Shown here: positions 16,321-24,519 of the stretch, piece by piece
Layout: each line of letters starts with the position of its first letter
Numbering within the stretch: position 1 is the first letter of the stretch
Source of the DNA: Patescibacteria group bacterium
GTDB lineage: Bacteria; Patescibacteriota; Gracilibacteria; UM-FILTER-43-11
Length of the DNA: 64,000 nucleotides
Direction of reading: 5' to 3'
Assembly (NCBI GenBank): GCA_018817125.1
Contig: JAHIUN010000006.1
Span: 1-64,000, forward strand
Position numbers and translations under genes: made by a program
Notes under the pieces: generated by a model
What the model saw: the letters and a program-made list of their open reading frames with translations, nothing else
What the model was told of the DNA's origin: nothing
The model's database searches: none

Positions 16321-17401
16321 ATAAAGATAAAATTAATCGCGCAATATGTTCAGCCGCATCCGGCTTCGCGACACTAGCCAACGACTCTTTCATCCGCGCT
16401 TGTTTTTCGGGACTATGCCAAAGGGCAAGTAAAATATCATGCAGAGGCTGATCACGCAAAATAATACTAGCCCCCATGCGCTCAAAATACTCAGCGTTCA
16501 GTTGCTGATGGTTATGGGCGGAACTTTTAAGGGGAATGAGAATGTTAGGCTTTTGCATCAAGGCCAACTCATACAACGAATTAGCCCCCGCCCGCCCCAC
16601 CACCACATCAGTAATGGCATAAATGTGTTTCAGTTCCGGACCCAAATAGTCAAAAGATACATACGCCTCGTCCTGAATGGTGGTTGCCTTATCCTTGCCG
16701 GTGATATGAATCACCTGAAAAGTAGATTTAAGACGGGGGAAATCCCGCTCCACCATTTCATTGATTTCCTGAGCCCCCTGACTTCCGCCCCACACAAGAA
16801 GAGTGGGTTTGTGCGGATGAAAACCGGTGATTTGATAACCCTTTTGCCTGTCTCCTTTTTGGATGGAAAGACGAATGGGATTGCCTGTGAATTCAACTTT
16901 TTCTTCTTGGATAATAACATCAGGAAAAGCCACACAAACCTTTCGCGCCAACCTGGAAACAATCCGATTCGAAAGCCCCATCACGCTATCAGATTCATGT
17001 AAAATGATAGGACGACGAAGAATAAAGGCAGCCAAAGCGACTGGCAAGCAAACAAATCCCCCCTTAGCGAATACTACGTGGGGCCAAAAACGGATAATGA
17101 TAATGAGCGACTGTAAAAAGCCGAACAAGACCAAAAAAGGATCAACAAAATGCCGCCATGAAAAATAACGCCGTAACTTCCCGGCAAAAATAGATTTGAA
17201 CGGAATGTCGGTCGCTTTGACCAGCTCACGATCTAGCGGTACGCGCGACCCCACATACAACAATTTGATACCACAATGGGGTCCACGATTGGCCCTACTA
17301 TTGGTCCCACAATAGGATTTAAGTGCGTTGGCGATAGCGAGGTTGGGCATAACGTGTCCGCCGGACCCCCCGCCGACCAACAGGATTCGCCTGTTCGGCA
17401 T
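16319..17401 (-). CDS. murG: UDP-GlcNAc:lipid I N-acetylglucosaminyltransferase
   Basis: Makes lipid II from lipid I at the inner face of the membrane. GGGSGGHVMPNLAIA at the N-terminus is the acceptor-site glycine loop. HESDSVMGLSNR, LLVWGGSQGAQEIN and the donor site VVGRAGANSLYELALMQKP are family-typical, as is the length (360 residues). Between residues 28 and 45 it carries an unusual segment (SYCGTNSRANRGPHCG) exactly where the dispersed GGGTCC/CCAAT-type repeat lies at 17274-17318; the insert is in frame. The start overlaps the 3' end of ftsW by 83 bases in another frame, so translation is probably coupled. Confidence 0.95.
   Translation of the reverse strand: MPNRRILLVGGGSGGHVMPNLAIANALKSYCGTNSRANRGPHCGIKLLYVGSRVPLDRELVKATDIPFKSIFAGKLRRYFSWRHFVDPFLVLFGFLQSLIIIIRFWPHVVFAKGGFVCLPVALAAFILRRPIILHESDSVMGLSNRIVSRLARKVCVAFPDVIIQEEKVEFTGNPIRLSIQKGDRQKGYQITGFHPHKPTLLVWGGSQGAQEINEMVERDFPRLKSTFQVIHITGKDKATTIQDEAYVSFDYLGPELKHIYAITDVVVGRAGANSLYELALMQKPNILIPLKSSAHNHQQLNAEYFERMGASIILRDQPLHDILLALWHSPEKQARMKESLASVAKPDAAEHIARLILSL
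17274..17318. repeat. GGGTCC/CCAAT-type repeat inserted in murG
   Basis: CCACAATGGGGTCC, GATTGG, TATTGG and TCCCACAATAGG words form an imperfect palindrome within the murG coding region. Related words lie at 22458-22473/22934-22949, 28851-28893, 37931-38005 and 54160-54225. Confidence 0.6.
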
Positions 17402-18518
17402 AACGAGAAATATTAAGTAAAATACCAGCCCCCATCATATTAGCAATAAGTGACGAACCTCCATAGCTTACAAAGGGTAAGGTTAAACCGGTAAGGGGCA
17501 AAAGAGCTAAATTAACACCGATATTGATGATAGCCTGAAAAACAAACCAACTCGTAATCCCAACGGCCACCAGCATAGAAAAACGGTTCGGTGCGTTGTT
17601 GGCTATCCGAAAACCGCGATAGGCGATAATAAGATAGGCAATAACCAAAATACTGATGCGAATAAAACCGAGCTCTTCAGCCGATGCGGCAAAAATCGTA
17701 TCACCCTGCACCTCGGGAAGGTAGCCGAATTTTTGAATCGATTTACCGAAACCAACTCCAAACAATCCACCGCTTCCTACCGCAATCAGCGCCTGCTTAA
17801 TCTGAAAACTGATGTTAAGAGGATCAAGGGTGGGATCAAAAAACACCATAAAACGATTTCGGATGTATTCCTTACTCATGATAATGGGATAGGCCATAAG
17901 GGCGGCCATAAGGGCGCCGGCAATAATATGAAAAAGATTCCCTCCTGCCGCGAAAAACATACTGGCCGCAATCACCGAAATCACCAGAACCGACCCAAAA
18001 TCGGGCTGAAGCGCTAAAAGCACCACCACAGCACTGAGCAAAATGGTAAAAGGAATAAAACCGTATTGGAACGATTGTACGAGCTCCTGCCGTTTTTCCA
18101 TCCATACCGCCAAATAAAAAATCAGGGCAAGCTTAACAAATTCGGCTGGTTGGACAGAGGGTAAAAACGAAACACTGATCCAGCTGGTGGACGTTCCGTA
18201 ATTGGCTCCAACGCCCGGAAGAAACAAGGCGATAAGCAAAAGGAGTGAGACGACAAAAAGAAACAGGGCACTCTTTTTCCATACTTGCAGAGGCAGATAA
18301 ATCATGAATACAGCCAGTGGAATAGAAAGGGCCACCCGCCAGACATGGCGCCACAAATAAAAACTGTTGATGGGTTCTTCCAAAAGACCCCGGCGTGCCA
18401 TACCTTCTGTGAGCTGATAGGATTCATAAACACTCACGCTCGAAATCATCACAATGCCGGAAAGCACCAGACCAAAGAAAACAAGGGCCAATACTGTGTC
18501 GAACTGTCTTTTCTTCAT
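17319..18518 (-). CDS. ftsW: FtsW/RodA-family lipid II polymerase
   Basis: A 399-residue SEDS glycosyltransferase, about ten membrane helices, working with a PBP in septal peptidoglycan synthesis. Family signatures are LALQPDFGSVLVISVIA, the GVGFGKSIQKFGYLPEVQGD loop, FAASAEELGF and LPLTGLTLPFVSYGGSS near the C-terminus. Gene order (ftsW then murG) is that of the dcw cluster, which supports FtsW over RodA. The basic C-terminal tail (about residues 372-399, GRRGVRRTRYAQPRYRQRT) is encoded by the same 83 bases as the first 28 codons of murG. Confidence 0.92.
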   Translation of the reverse strand: MKKRQFDTVLALVFFGLVLSGIVMISSVSVYESYQLTEGMARRGLLEEPINSFYLWRHVWRVALSIPLAVFMIYLPLQVWKKSALFLFVVSLLLLIALFLPGVGANYGTSTSWISVSFLPSVQPAEFVKLALIFYLAVWMEKRQELVQSFQYGFIPFTILLSAVVVLLALQPDFGSVLVISVIAASMFFAAGGNLFHIIAGALMAALMAYPIIMSKEYIRNRFMVFFDPTLDPLNISFQIKQALIAVGSGGLFGVGFGKSIQKFGYLPEVQGDTIFAASAEELGFIRISILVIAYLIIAYRGFRIANNAPNRFSMLVAVGITSWFVFQAIINIGVNLALLPLTGLTLPFVSYGGSSLIANMMGAGILLNISRYAEQANPVGRRGVRRTRYAQPRYRQRT

Positions 18519-18589
18519 AAAAAATTAATAAATTCACACTTGAGGCTTAAGACTTAAGACTTAGGACTTACTCTTGCACTCATTTAGTA

Positions 18590-18595
18590 TATAAT
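18590..18595 (+). promoter_or_regulatory. -10 box of lspA, near-leaderless
   Basis: TATAAT lies 12 bases before the ATG at 18607, so the mRNA leader would be only a few bases. No clear -35 is seen. This contrasts with the long boxA leaders elsewhere in the window. Confidence 0.45.
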
Positions 18596-18606
18596 AGTCG
18601 CGCACA

Positions 18607-19074
18607 ATGAAAAAACTAAAATGGCGACAATACGGAGTGTTTATTGTATCAGCTATCGGATGGCTGGCAATTGACTTAGCGACTAAATATTACCTTCTGC
18701 ATTTTTATTCCGGACCGGTTATATTTATAAAACGGTTTTTTTACATCATGCTTCAAAAAAACACGGGCATCGCACTGGGTATCCAGATGGGATATTGGAT
18801 TCAGATGATCGCATCAATAGCCATTTTGGGAATGTTGATTTATTGTGGATGGAAATATTTATTCCCCCTTAAAAGAAACTCATTCCTAAATCAATTTTTA
18901 TTGGGTATAATTGTGGGCGGAGCAATTGGCAACTTGGTGAACCGCATTCATCTGGGCGCTGTAATCGACTTCATTGTTTTAAAACCATTTCCGGTTTTTA
19001 ACATCGCAGATGTAGGAATAACGCTCGGGCTCATCGCACTGTTCTTTTTGACATATAAGGCCGATATTACCTAA
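18607..19074 (+). CDS. lspA: Lipoprotein signal peptidase (signal peptidase II)
   Basis: An aspartyl protease of 155 residues with four membrane helices that cleaves prolipoproteins before the lipidated Cys. Conserved blocks are the KNTGIALGI loop, GGAIGNLVNRIHLGAVIDFI and FPVFNIADVGITLG. The Asp in VIDF and the Asp in NIAD are the expected catalytic pair. A likely substrate in this window is the LTLGGC solute-binding lipoprotein at 22965. It is transcribed divergently from ftsW. Confidence 0.95.
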   Translation: MKKLKWRQYGVFIVSAIGWLAIDLATKYYLLHFYSGPVIFIKRFFYIMLQKNTGIALGIQMGYWIQMIASIAILGMLIYCGWKYLFPLKRNSFLNQFLLGIIVGGAIGNLVNRIHLGAVIDFIVLKPFPVFNIADVGITLGLIALFFLTYKADIT

Positions 19075-19079
19075 AAGCT

Positions 19080-19205
19080 CGAAATCCGAATACCGAAACT
19101 CGAAACAACATCAAATGTCCGAAACCCAAATTTACAAAACGTTTTGAACATTTGTTATTTGAATTTGGAATTTGTTTCGTATTTCGGATTTAGAATTTCG
19201 GATTT
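19080..19205. repeat. Word-repeat palindrome after lspA
   Basis: GAAATCCGAA/CGAAAC words, then CCAAATTTACAAAACGTTTTGAAC, then TTTCGGATTT words. It is the inverted counterpart of the element at 16191-16320. Confidence 0.65.
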
Positions 19206-19265
19206 AAATATAATTAAAACTCATTTAAAATAGAAAAGGAACTACTTCATTTACCCAAACAAAAA

Positions 19266-19982
19266 ATGGACCAAAAAAGACCCCTTACTTTCACCCTGTT
19301 TATGCTGAGACTTTTAAGCGGAATTGTGGGTGGAGCCGCCGGAACCTTGGCGCTCTTCATTGTGTATTTCATTCTGCAAAACGTATTGCCTCAAAGCGAC
19401 GAAGCAACCTCGCTTTCTGTTTTTGTGATTATTATTATGACGTTCGTGGGCACACTGGTAGCTAATACAGTTACCGGCGTGATGGTGACGTTTATGGACA
19501 ACGAAAAGTACAGCCGGGGTAAAACCACCGTGATGCACATTTTTCTGTTTAATCTGATTCTTTTCTTTCTGACCATTCCTCTTTATATGATGGGGGTGGC
19601 GCTGGATATTGTCCTTGCGATTGCAGCGGTGCATTTCCTTCTTAGCGCCTTTGTCTCAGCTTTGATAATGGAAGTCCTGGCAGGGCGCCAATATTCATTA
19701 TTGGGCATCTACAGCGCGGCATTAGGTACATTTGTGAGCATCGGTCTGGCTCTGGCCTTCGTGTCTATGGGCGTAAAAGACATCACCATCATGTTCGCCG
19801 CTATGCCGGGTGTGTGGTTTGTTTTAGAGATAGTCGGCGGTTTCAGTGAACTAATATATGACAACTTCCTAAAGCTCTACGGCATTGACGCTTTAAACAC
19901 GGAAACTGATCTGGGCGGAGATAAAGATGTGGAACCGGAGGAAAAAGAAGATGAGGATGAGGATGAAGAGAAAGATGAATAA
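19266..19982 (+). CDS. Six-helix membrane protein with acidic tail
   Basis: A 238-residue integral membrane protein with helices at about 15-38, 50-73, 88-108, 112-135, 145-168 and 172-195. The last 20 residues are almost entirely acidic (EPEEKEDEDEDEEKDE). No transport or enzymatic motif is recognised. A YIP1-like or small channel-like fold is possible but unsupported. It stands alone between two word-repeat palindromes (19080-19205 and 19990-20085). Confidence 0.75.
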   Translation: MDQKRPLTFTLFMLRLLSGIVGGAAGTLALFIVYFILQNVLPQSDEATSLSVFVIIIMTFVGTLVANTVTGVMVTFMDNEKYSRGKTTVMHIFLFNLILFFLTIPLYMMGVALDIVLAIAAVHFLLSAFVSALIMEVLAGRQYSLLGIYSAALGTFVSIGLALAFVSMGVKDITIMFAAMPGVWFVLEIVGGFSELIYDNFLKLYGIDALNTETDLGGDKDVEPEEKEDEDEDEEKDE

Positions 19983-20081
19983 CTTCATTTCTGATCTCAA
20001 ATCTTAGATTTTTGATCCAATTTAAAATTTTAAATCTAATATCTAAGATCGAATCTGAGATCAGACATCAGAAATCAGACA

Positions 20082-21146
20082 TTATTTAACATCCCCCGGC
20101 TCAATCCCCAACCCTTTAAACAGCTCCTTTTCCAGCTGATGAGTTCGTTTTTCAACCTGTTCAAACCGTTTACGCGTTTGAGTATCATCATATTGCCCAT
20201 ATCGCTCCCAACCATCCCGAAAACGCTCCTCTAAATCCACAATTTCATCGTGCTTGACCCGTTTGTCGGCATAGTAGAGGATCTTTTTTTCGAGCGTGTC
20301 GTAAGAATCCGGCTCATCAACAATATTAACGGACCGATGCAGGCGAATTACTTCCGCTACCTCAGAAAATCCGAGTTTGGCTAATTGTTCGTAGGCAATA
20401 GTGGCATGATGGATGCCTTTGTGTTGCGCACGACAGGTTTCCCACTTTCTCCATTTTTCATCCGTTATATCCTCTTGGAATTTATCGCGCTCCAGAGTAA
20501 TAAAATCACACACACGGCTGATGTCGTGGAGCATGGAAGCCGCGTAAAGCAAGTTCAGATTGATGATTTCACCCTTTTCCACAAAAGCCTGTGCTAACTC
20601 CATAGCAACATGCGAGACTTGTTTGATATGAGCACGCACGTGCTGAGGGGTCGCCCACTCTTCGTAGAGCTGATGGATGACTAGCTGATTAGGAATGCGG
20701 GGGTCAATAAATTCGATGCGGATCTTGCGAACGTCACCGCCCCCCTCTATACCGACTTTGATATAGGAATGAGGGAGGTTCGCGCCCAACCGATCCGCCC
20801 ATTCCACAACATTGATCGCCTTGGGGTCATCCAGACTTTCATTGTAGCCAATGGAAGACAAGCTGGTGGTTATCGGCGTAGGCGTAACGCTATCCCCTAA
20901 GCGATACAGGTCGTAATGATAAAAAACCGCCTCATCCAGATCATAGCGGTTCACGTAAGCGTATGTCGGACTTTTGACAGTTGTAGAGACCTCCAGCCCT
21001 TCGGCAATCCCCTTTATAAAATGGGTCTTGCCAGCGCCCAGTTCACCAAAAAGCAGTACAACATCACCGCTCTTCAGGCGGGCACCAAGTTTTTTGCCCA
21101 ACTGAATGGTCGCCTCCGGTGATTCAGACAAATAAGTTGCTTCCAT
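20082..21146 (-). CDS. TsaE domain fused to an HD-domain phosphohydrolase
   Basis: A 354-residue two-domain protein. Residues 1-148 are TsaE, the ATPase of bacterial t6A tRNA modification: Walker A GELGAGKT (34-41), KSPTYAYVNRY, HYDLYRL and the VVEWADRL block. Residues 160-354 are an HD-type domain: H173 in RAHIKQVSHVA, LHDISR with H207-D208, the IHHATIAYEQ helix and LHRSVNIVDEP. Bacterial TsaE is normally about 150 residues and free-standing, so this is an unusual fusion. No stop or frameshift separates the parts. The HD partner suggests a linked nucleotide or phosphate hydrolysis step; its substrate is unknown. Confidence 0.9.
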   Translation of the reverse strand: MEATYLSESPEATIQLGKKLGARLKSGDVVLLFGELGAGKTHFIKGIAEGLEVSTTVKSPTYAYVNRYDLDEAVFYHYDLYRLGDSVTPTPITTSLSSIGYNESLDDPKAINVVEWADRLGANLPHSYIKVGIEGGGDVRKIRIEFIDPRIPNQLVIHQLYEEWATPQHVRAHIKQVSHVAMELAQAFVEKGEIINLNLLYAASMLHDISRVCDFITLERDKFQEDITDEKWRKWETCRAQHKGIHHATIAYEQLAKLGFSEVAEVIRLHRSVNIVDEPDSYDTLEKKILYYADKRVKHDEIVDLEERFRDGWERYGQYDDTQTRKRFEQVEKRTHQLEKELFKGLGIEPGDVK

Positions 21147-21199
21147 GTTTCAGGTTCAGGATTTGAAATTCCAGACTTAAATCACCAATCAGAAATAAA

Positions 21200-22450
21200 T
21201 TAATCCTCCTCTTTAGTAAACAATTTATGCGGATGATTTTCCAGCACAAAAAATCCCGCCACAATGGCGACCAGCATCAGACCGACCCAGCTATCCCATA
21301 AAAAATGATCGAATGGCATCAGGAACAAAAGGATAAAAACGCCAATCGCCTTGCCCCCCTGCCAATAACGGTCGAACAGCACTAATAAAAATAAAAGGAA
21401 TAAAACAAGCCCCTGTATGCCGGTTTCGTTGAGAATAAGAAAATAAGTATTGTGGACGGGCTGGAATTCCCACGGAAGGAGTTTGTCGGCATTAAAATTT
21501 TCCATTTCCAGAGTAAAATCCGACACACCAACGCCAAAAGGATGTTCTGACCACATATTCCGGCTAATCACATTTTGCTCCAGTCTTTCCTGAATAGATA
21601 AATCGCGAATCTGAATCGCGTGGCTGTTTTTAAAAAACCAAAAATTCCCCGATATCAACAGAACAACAATCGCTAACCCGATACCTTTTCGAAAAAGAGG
21701 AGATTTGAAAGAGGCGAATAGAAAATAAAGACCTAATACCAATACGCCTACCACCATTGCAGCCTGGCTGTTCGCTAAATAAATACCCCATGTGAATAGA
21801 GCGATCCAGAGCAATTTATAACCATATTTTAAATAACGGAGGCTGAGGAATAAGACGATAAGAAGATAGGCGGCCATGATGTTGGAATGGAGGAAGGAGC
21901 CATAGGCGCGCACTTGTTTTGCCCCATCAGCCAAATCGATTTTAGCCACACCAAAAACCTCGGGGCCAAACACCGATTCACCCAGCCAGGTAAGGCCAAG
22001 GGAGCCATTTATCCGCCACTGCGCGTACCCCCACAAAATCTGAAGCACTGCGCCAAAAAGTAAAATGGTGACCACCTGTTTAACAGGCAAAATTCCATCG
22101 GTCAAAAGCCAGAAAACAATCAGCGCCTCAAACACCCGAAGCACAAACATCGCCCCTAAAAACCCATTACCAAAAATCAGCGTCACCACAAACGCATTGA
22201 TGACAAACAGAAAGAACAGCCCCCACAACCAACTCCGAACTTTTAATTCGTAATTTTTAACTCTGAACTTATAAATAATCCACAAAACAAAAACCAATCC
22301 CAGCAAAAGCTCAGGTAAATACACAAACCCCGTTACCCATGGATTAAAATTGCCAAACCGATAACTCGCCGGCTCATAAAACACCCAGCGAATCGAAAAA
22401 GGGAAAATGAAGAGAAAGAGGCCGAAAAGGTATTTAATAATAGTTGTCAT
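21200..22450 (-). CDS. O-antigen ligase / polymerase-like membrane protein
   Basis: A 416-residue protein with about ten membrane helices and a large outer loop near the C-terminus carrying HPFGVGVSDFTLEM and PVHNTYFLILNETGIQG. This is the HP.GvG...H N.yL...e.G pattern of Wzy/WaaL proteins. It probably ligates or polymerises lipid-linked glycans at the outer membrane face. The segment KFRVKNYELKVRSW near residue 65 coincides with a TTTTAATTCGTAATTTTTAA word repeat in the DNA. It is close to the GT4 and GT2 genes. Confidence 0.85.
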   Translation of the reverse strand: MTTIIKYLFGLFLFIFPFSIRWVFYEPASYRFGNFNPWVTGFVYLPELLLGLVFVLWIIYKFRVKNYELKVRSWLWGLFFLFVINAFVVTLIFGNGFLGAMFVLRVFEALIVFWLLTDGILPVKQVVTILLFGAVLQILWGYAQWRINGSLGLTWLGESVFGPEVFGVAKIDLADGAKQVRAYGSFLHSNIMAAYLLIVLFLSLRYLKYGYKLLWIALFTWGIYLANSQAAMVVGVLVLGLYFLFASFKSPLFRKGIGLAIVVLLISGNFWFFKNSHAIQIRDLSIQERLEQNVISRNMWSEHPFGVGVSDFTLEMENFNADKLLPWEFQPVHNTYFLILNETGIQGLVLFLLFLLVLFDRYWQGGKAIGVFILLFLMPFDHFLWDSWVGLMLVAIVAGFFVLENHPHKLFTKEED

Positions 22451-22457
22451 ATCGAAA

Positions 22458-22949
22458 CCAATTGAGGACCCATAGAAGACCCAATAGATCGCGATTAAGT
22501 ATAGCAGTTATTTCGCAACCAGTTTATATAGTTTAATATCCGAACTGATAAATCTTTATAGCCTCTAAAGAAATATTCATATTTAGACTTATGCAGATGA
22601 TGACTCGTATAAAGCTTATGAATATGCTTTTGGGTTTCATCGCTCGACGCAAGAGAATAATTCAAAAATTTTATATAATCCTTAACATAAAAACGCCTTC
22701 CATGGCCCTCAACGATATTAGTTGTTGAAGAAGATGAAGATCGTTTAGCCTGGTCAACATCCCCTAGTTCCCAATGAAACAAAATTTTATTTAAATCTCG
22801 TTCCAGCTCTTGTTCGAGCTTTTTGGCAATCTGATAAATCCTCAATTCACTATAATGCACAATAAAATATTTAATAACAAAAAAGGGTCTCATTATATTA
22901 AATACTGACTAATTGACAACCCAATTACAATCAATGGGTCCTCAATTGG
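22458..22949. repeat. 16-bp perfect inverted repeat around a four-helix-bundle gene
   Basis: CCAATTGAGGACCCAT at 22458-22473 and its exact complement at 22934-22949 flank the gene 22495-22893. Further copies of the words (GGGTCC, CAATTGGG) continue outward on the right. Confidence 0.75.
22495..22893 (-). CDS. Four-helix bundle protein (S23/IVP family)
   Basis: A 132-residue helical protein of the family first seen in intervening sequences of 23S rRNA. Diagnostic segments are YQIAKKLEQEL, SSSSSTTNIVEGHGRR and YIKFLNYSLASSDETQKHI. Its function is not established; members form pentameric or helical assemblies that may bind RNA. It is one of three members in this window, all flanked by inverted repeats. 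It has no Shine-Dalgarno and stands alone between the O-antigen-ligase-like gene and a lipoprotein gene. Confidence 0.88.
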   Translation of the reverse strand: MRPFFVIKYFIVHYSELRIYQIAKKLEQELERDLNKILFHWELGDVDQAKRSSSSSTTNIVEGHGRRFYVKDYIKFLNYSLASSDETQKHIHKLYTSHHLHKSKYEYFFRGYKDLSVRILNYINWLRNNCYT

Positions 22950-22964
22950 GCCTTCAATAGGTAA

Positions 22965-24452
22965 TTAGATCCCGCAGTCCACTTCGCCCCCAACCAATTT
23001 CTTCTGCTTTCTGATGACACAGGTGATTTTAGTTTGAGCGTCGGTGAGCGCTTCTTTCGGAGTCATAACATTATCAACCACCTTCTGGATCGCCTCGGTA
23101 AGCGCTTTGTAGTAAATATCCGTGTCGTAGATCTTAAAGCTTTTGGCAAACGGCGCCTGATAAGCGAAAACACCAAAAATAGGTTCGGTCTGCTGTTCCT
23201 GCACCATGTCCTTCCGGCTCGTGGGACGATTGGTTTTTTTGTGATAAGTCTGCAGGCTGTCGGCTGTGGTAAGGTACTGCACCAATCCCCACGCCTCCTT
23301 GGGATTATCGGTGGTTCGGGCAACCGCCAGCGGAAAGTAACTGGCCAGCGTATCACGGCGGGTGGTTTCAGTGGGTGTGACCAATTGAGGCATTGGCGCC
23401 ACAGCAATATCTTCTACATTGATATGAGAACCACCTGTCTTCTGTTCATTTTGAATTGCCTGCACCAGCGTATCGTATAAATAGGGATAGCCGACGATCA
23501 TAGCCACCTTCCCGCGCACAAAGGGATTGATCTCTTTTTCATCCTGCGAAAATCCCGTGATGTACTCGTTCCAGCTGTAATTTTTGTAAGTCGGCAAACC
23601 GAAGCTGGTATAGAATTCAAGCGCCTCTACCCCCGGAAAATTAACGGCGCCGGAACGCGCGCCCCCTTGATTGGCAAACGTGGCTGATTCCCCTGTGTCA
23701 TCATAAAAATCCACACCGTATTGAAGGAATAAGGTATAAAGCATATCGACGGCACGAGCCACATTATCGCCGCGGCCAATGCCGAAGCCGGACAACGCGA
23801 ACCGTTCCGGACTGTTATTTTGCTTGGTAAGCTGGAAGACCTGATCCTTTATGTCTTCCCACAAAGCGCCCGGCTGATCGGTGGTAGCGAGCAGATCGCG
23901 GAAGTAAGCTTTATTGTAGTAAATGGCGAGATTGTCGATAGAAAGCGGCATACCATAAACTTCTTCATTGATGATCAGATCGTCAGCCGCGGCCTGAAAG
24001 TACGTTTGACGGAATGCGTCAGGCGTGATGACAATCGGCAGATCGAGAGGCTGAGGCAAAAGCTTTTTCCAGTGTTTCAGCATCCAGGAGTTATGCACCA
24101 TAAACACATCCGGTCCGTCCCCTTCTGCAATTTCGTTGACGATGAGGTCTTCATATTCAGCTAGATCCACAAATTTCTTCATCCGTATAATCAGCCCGGG
24201 GTTCTGGCTTTGGTAGGCTTGGATCTGTTCACGGAACGCGTCAGTGTTGTCGTACACAAAATAAAAATCCAGCTCGCGTGTACCGGTAGGCGTAGCATTC
24301 GGATCTTCATACGGGCAGTCATCCCGAAACTCGCTGGTGCCGGGGATGTTATCGGCCGGCTTTGGGCATTTTGACTGAAAACAACCCCCCAACGTGAGCG
24401 GAGCAATGACCAGTAAAAAGACACTGATGATTTTTGAAATTTGTTTTTTCAA
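22965..24452 (-). CDS. ABC-type extracellular solute-binding lipoprotein
   Basis: A 495-residue family-1 type binding protein. The signal peptide ends in the lipobox LTLGGC (Cys23), so it should be anchored outside by lipid after LspA cleavage. The mature part has ELDFYFVYDNTDAFREQIQA, DVFMVHNSWMLKHW, GMPLSIDNLAIYYNKAYF and PKEAWGLVQYLTT, typical of sugar-binding members. The start is TTG at 24452, with no better alternative. No permease or ATPase gene lies next to it, so it is an orphan here; ligand unknown. An unusual Cys-rich stretch (CFQSKCPKPADN) follows the lipobox. Confidence 0.9.
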   Translation of the reverse strand: MKKQISKIISVFLLVIAPLTLGGCFQSKCPKPADNIPGTSEFRDDCPYEDPNATPTGTRELDFYFVYDNTDAFREQIQAYQSQNPGLIIRMKKFVDLAEYEDLIVNEIAEGDGPDVFMVHNSWMLKHWKKLLPQPLDLPIVITPDAFRQTYFQAAADDLIINEEVYGMPLSIDNLAIYYNKAYFRDLLATTDQPGALWEDIKDQVFQLTKQNNSPERFALSGFGIGRGDNVARAVDMLYTLFLQYGVDFYDDTGESATFANQGGARSGAVNFPGVEALEFYTSFGLPTYKNYSWNEYITGFSQDEKEINPFVRGKVAMIVGYPYLYDTLVQAIQNEQKTGGSHINVEDIAVAPMPQLVTPTETTRRDTLASYFPLAVARTTDNPKEAWGLVQYLTTADSLQTYHKKTNRPTSRKDMVQEQQTEPIFGVFAYQAPFAKSFKIYDTDIYYKALTEAIQKVVDNVMTPKEALTDAQTKITCVIRKQKKLVGGEVDCGI

Positions 24453-24519
24453 AGATTTACCTAAAAAGCTTTTCTACTGGATATTATATTAAGGAAAAAA
24501 GCGTACGAAGGCAATAAAA

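Noticed and set aside
16191-19205. Repeat words considered as a CRISPR array
   Set aside because: Units are 7-12 bases, irregular, without spacers of constant length and without cas genes. They form imperfect palindromes.
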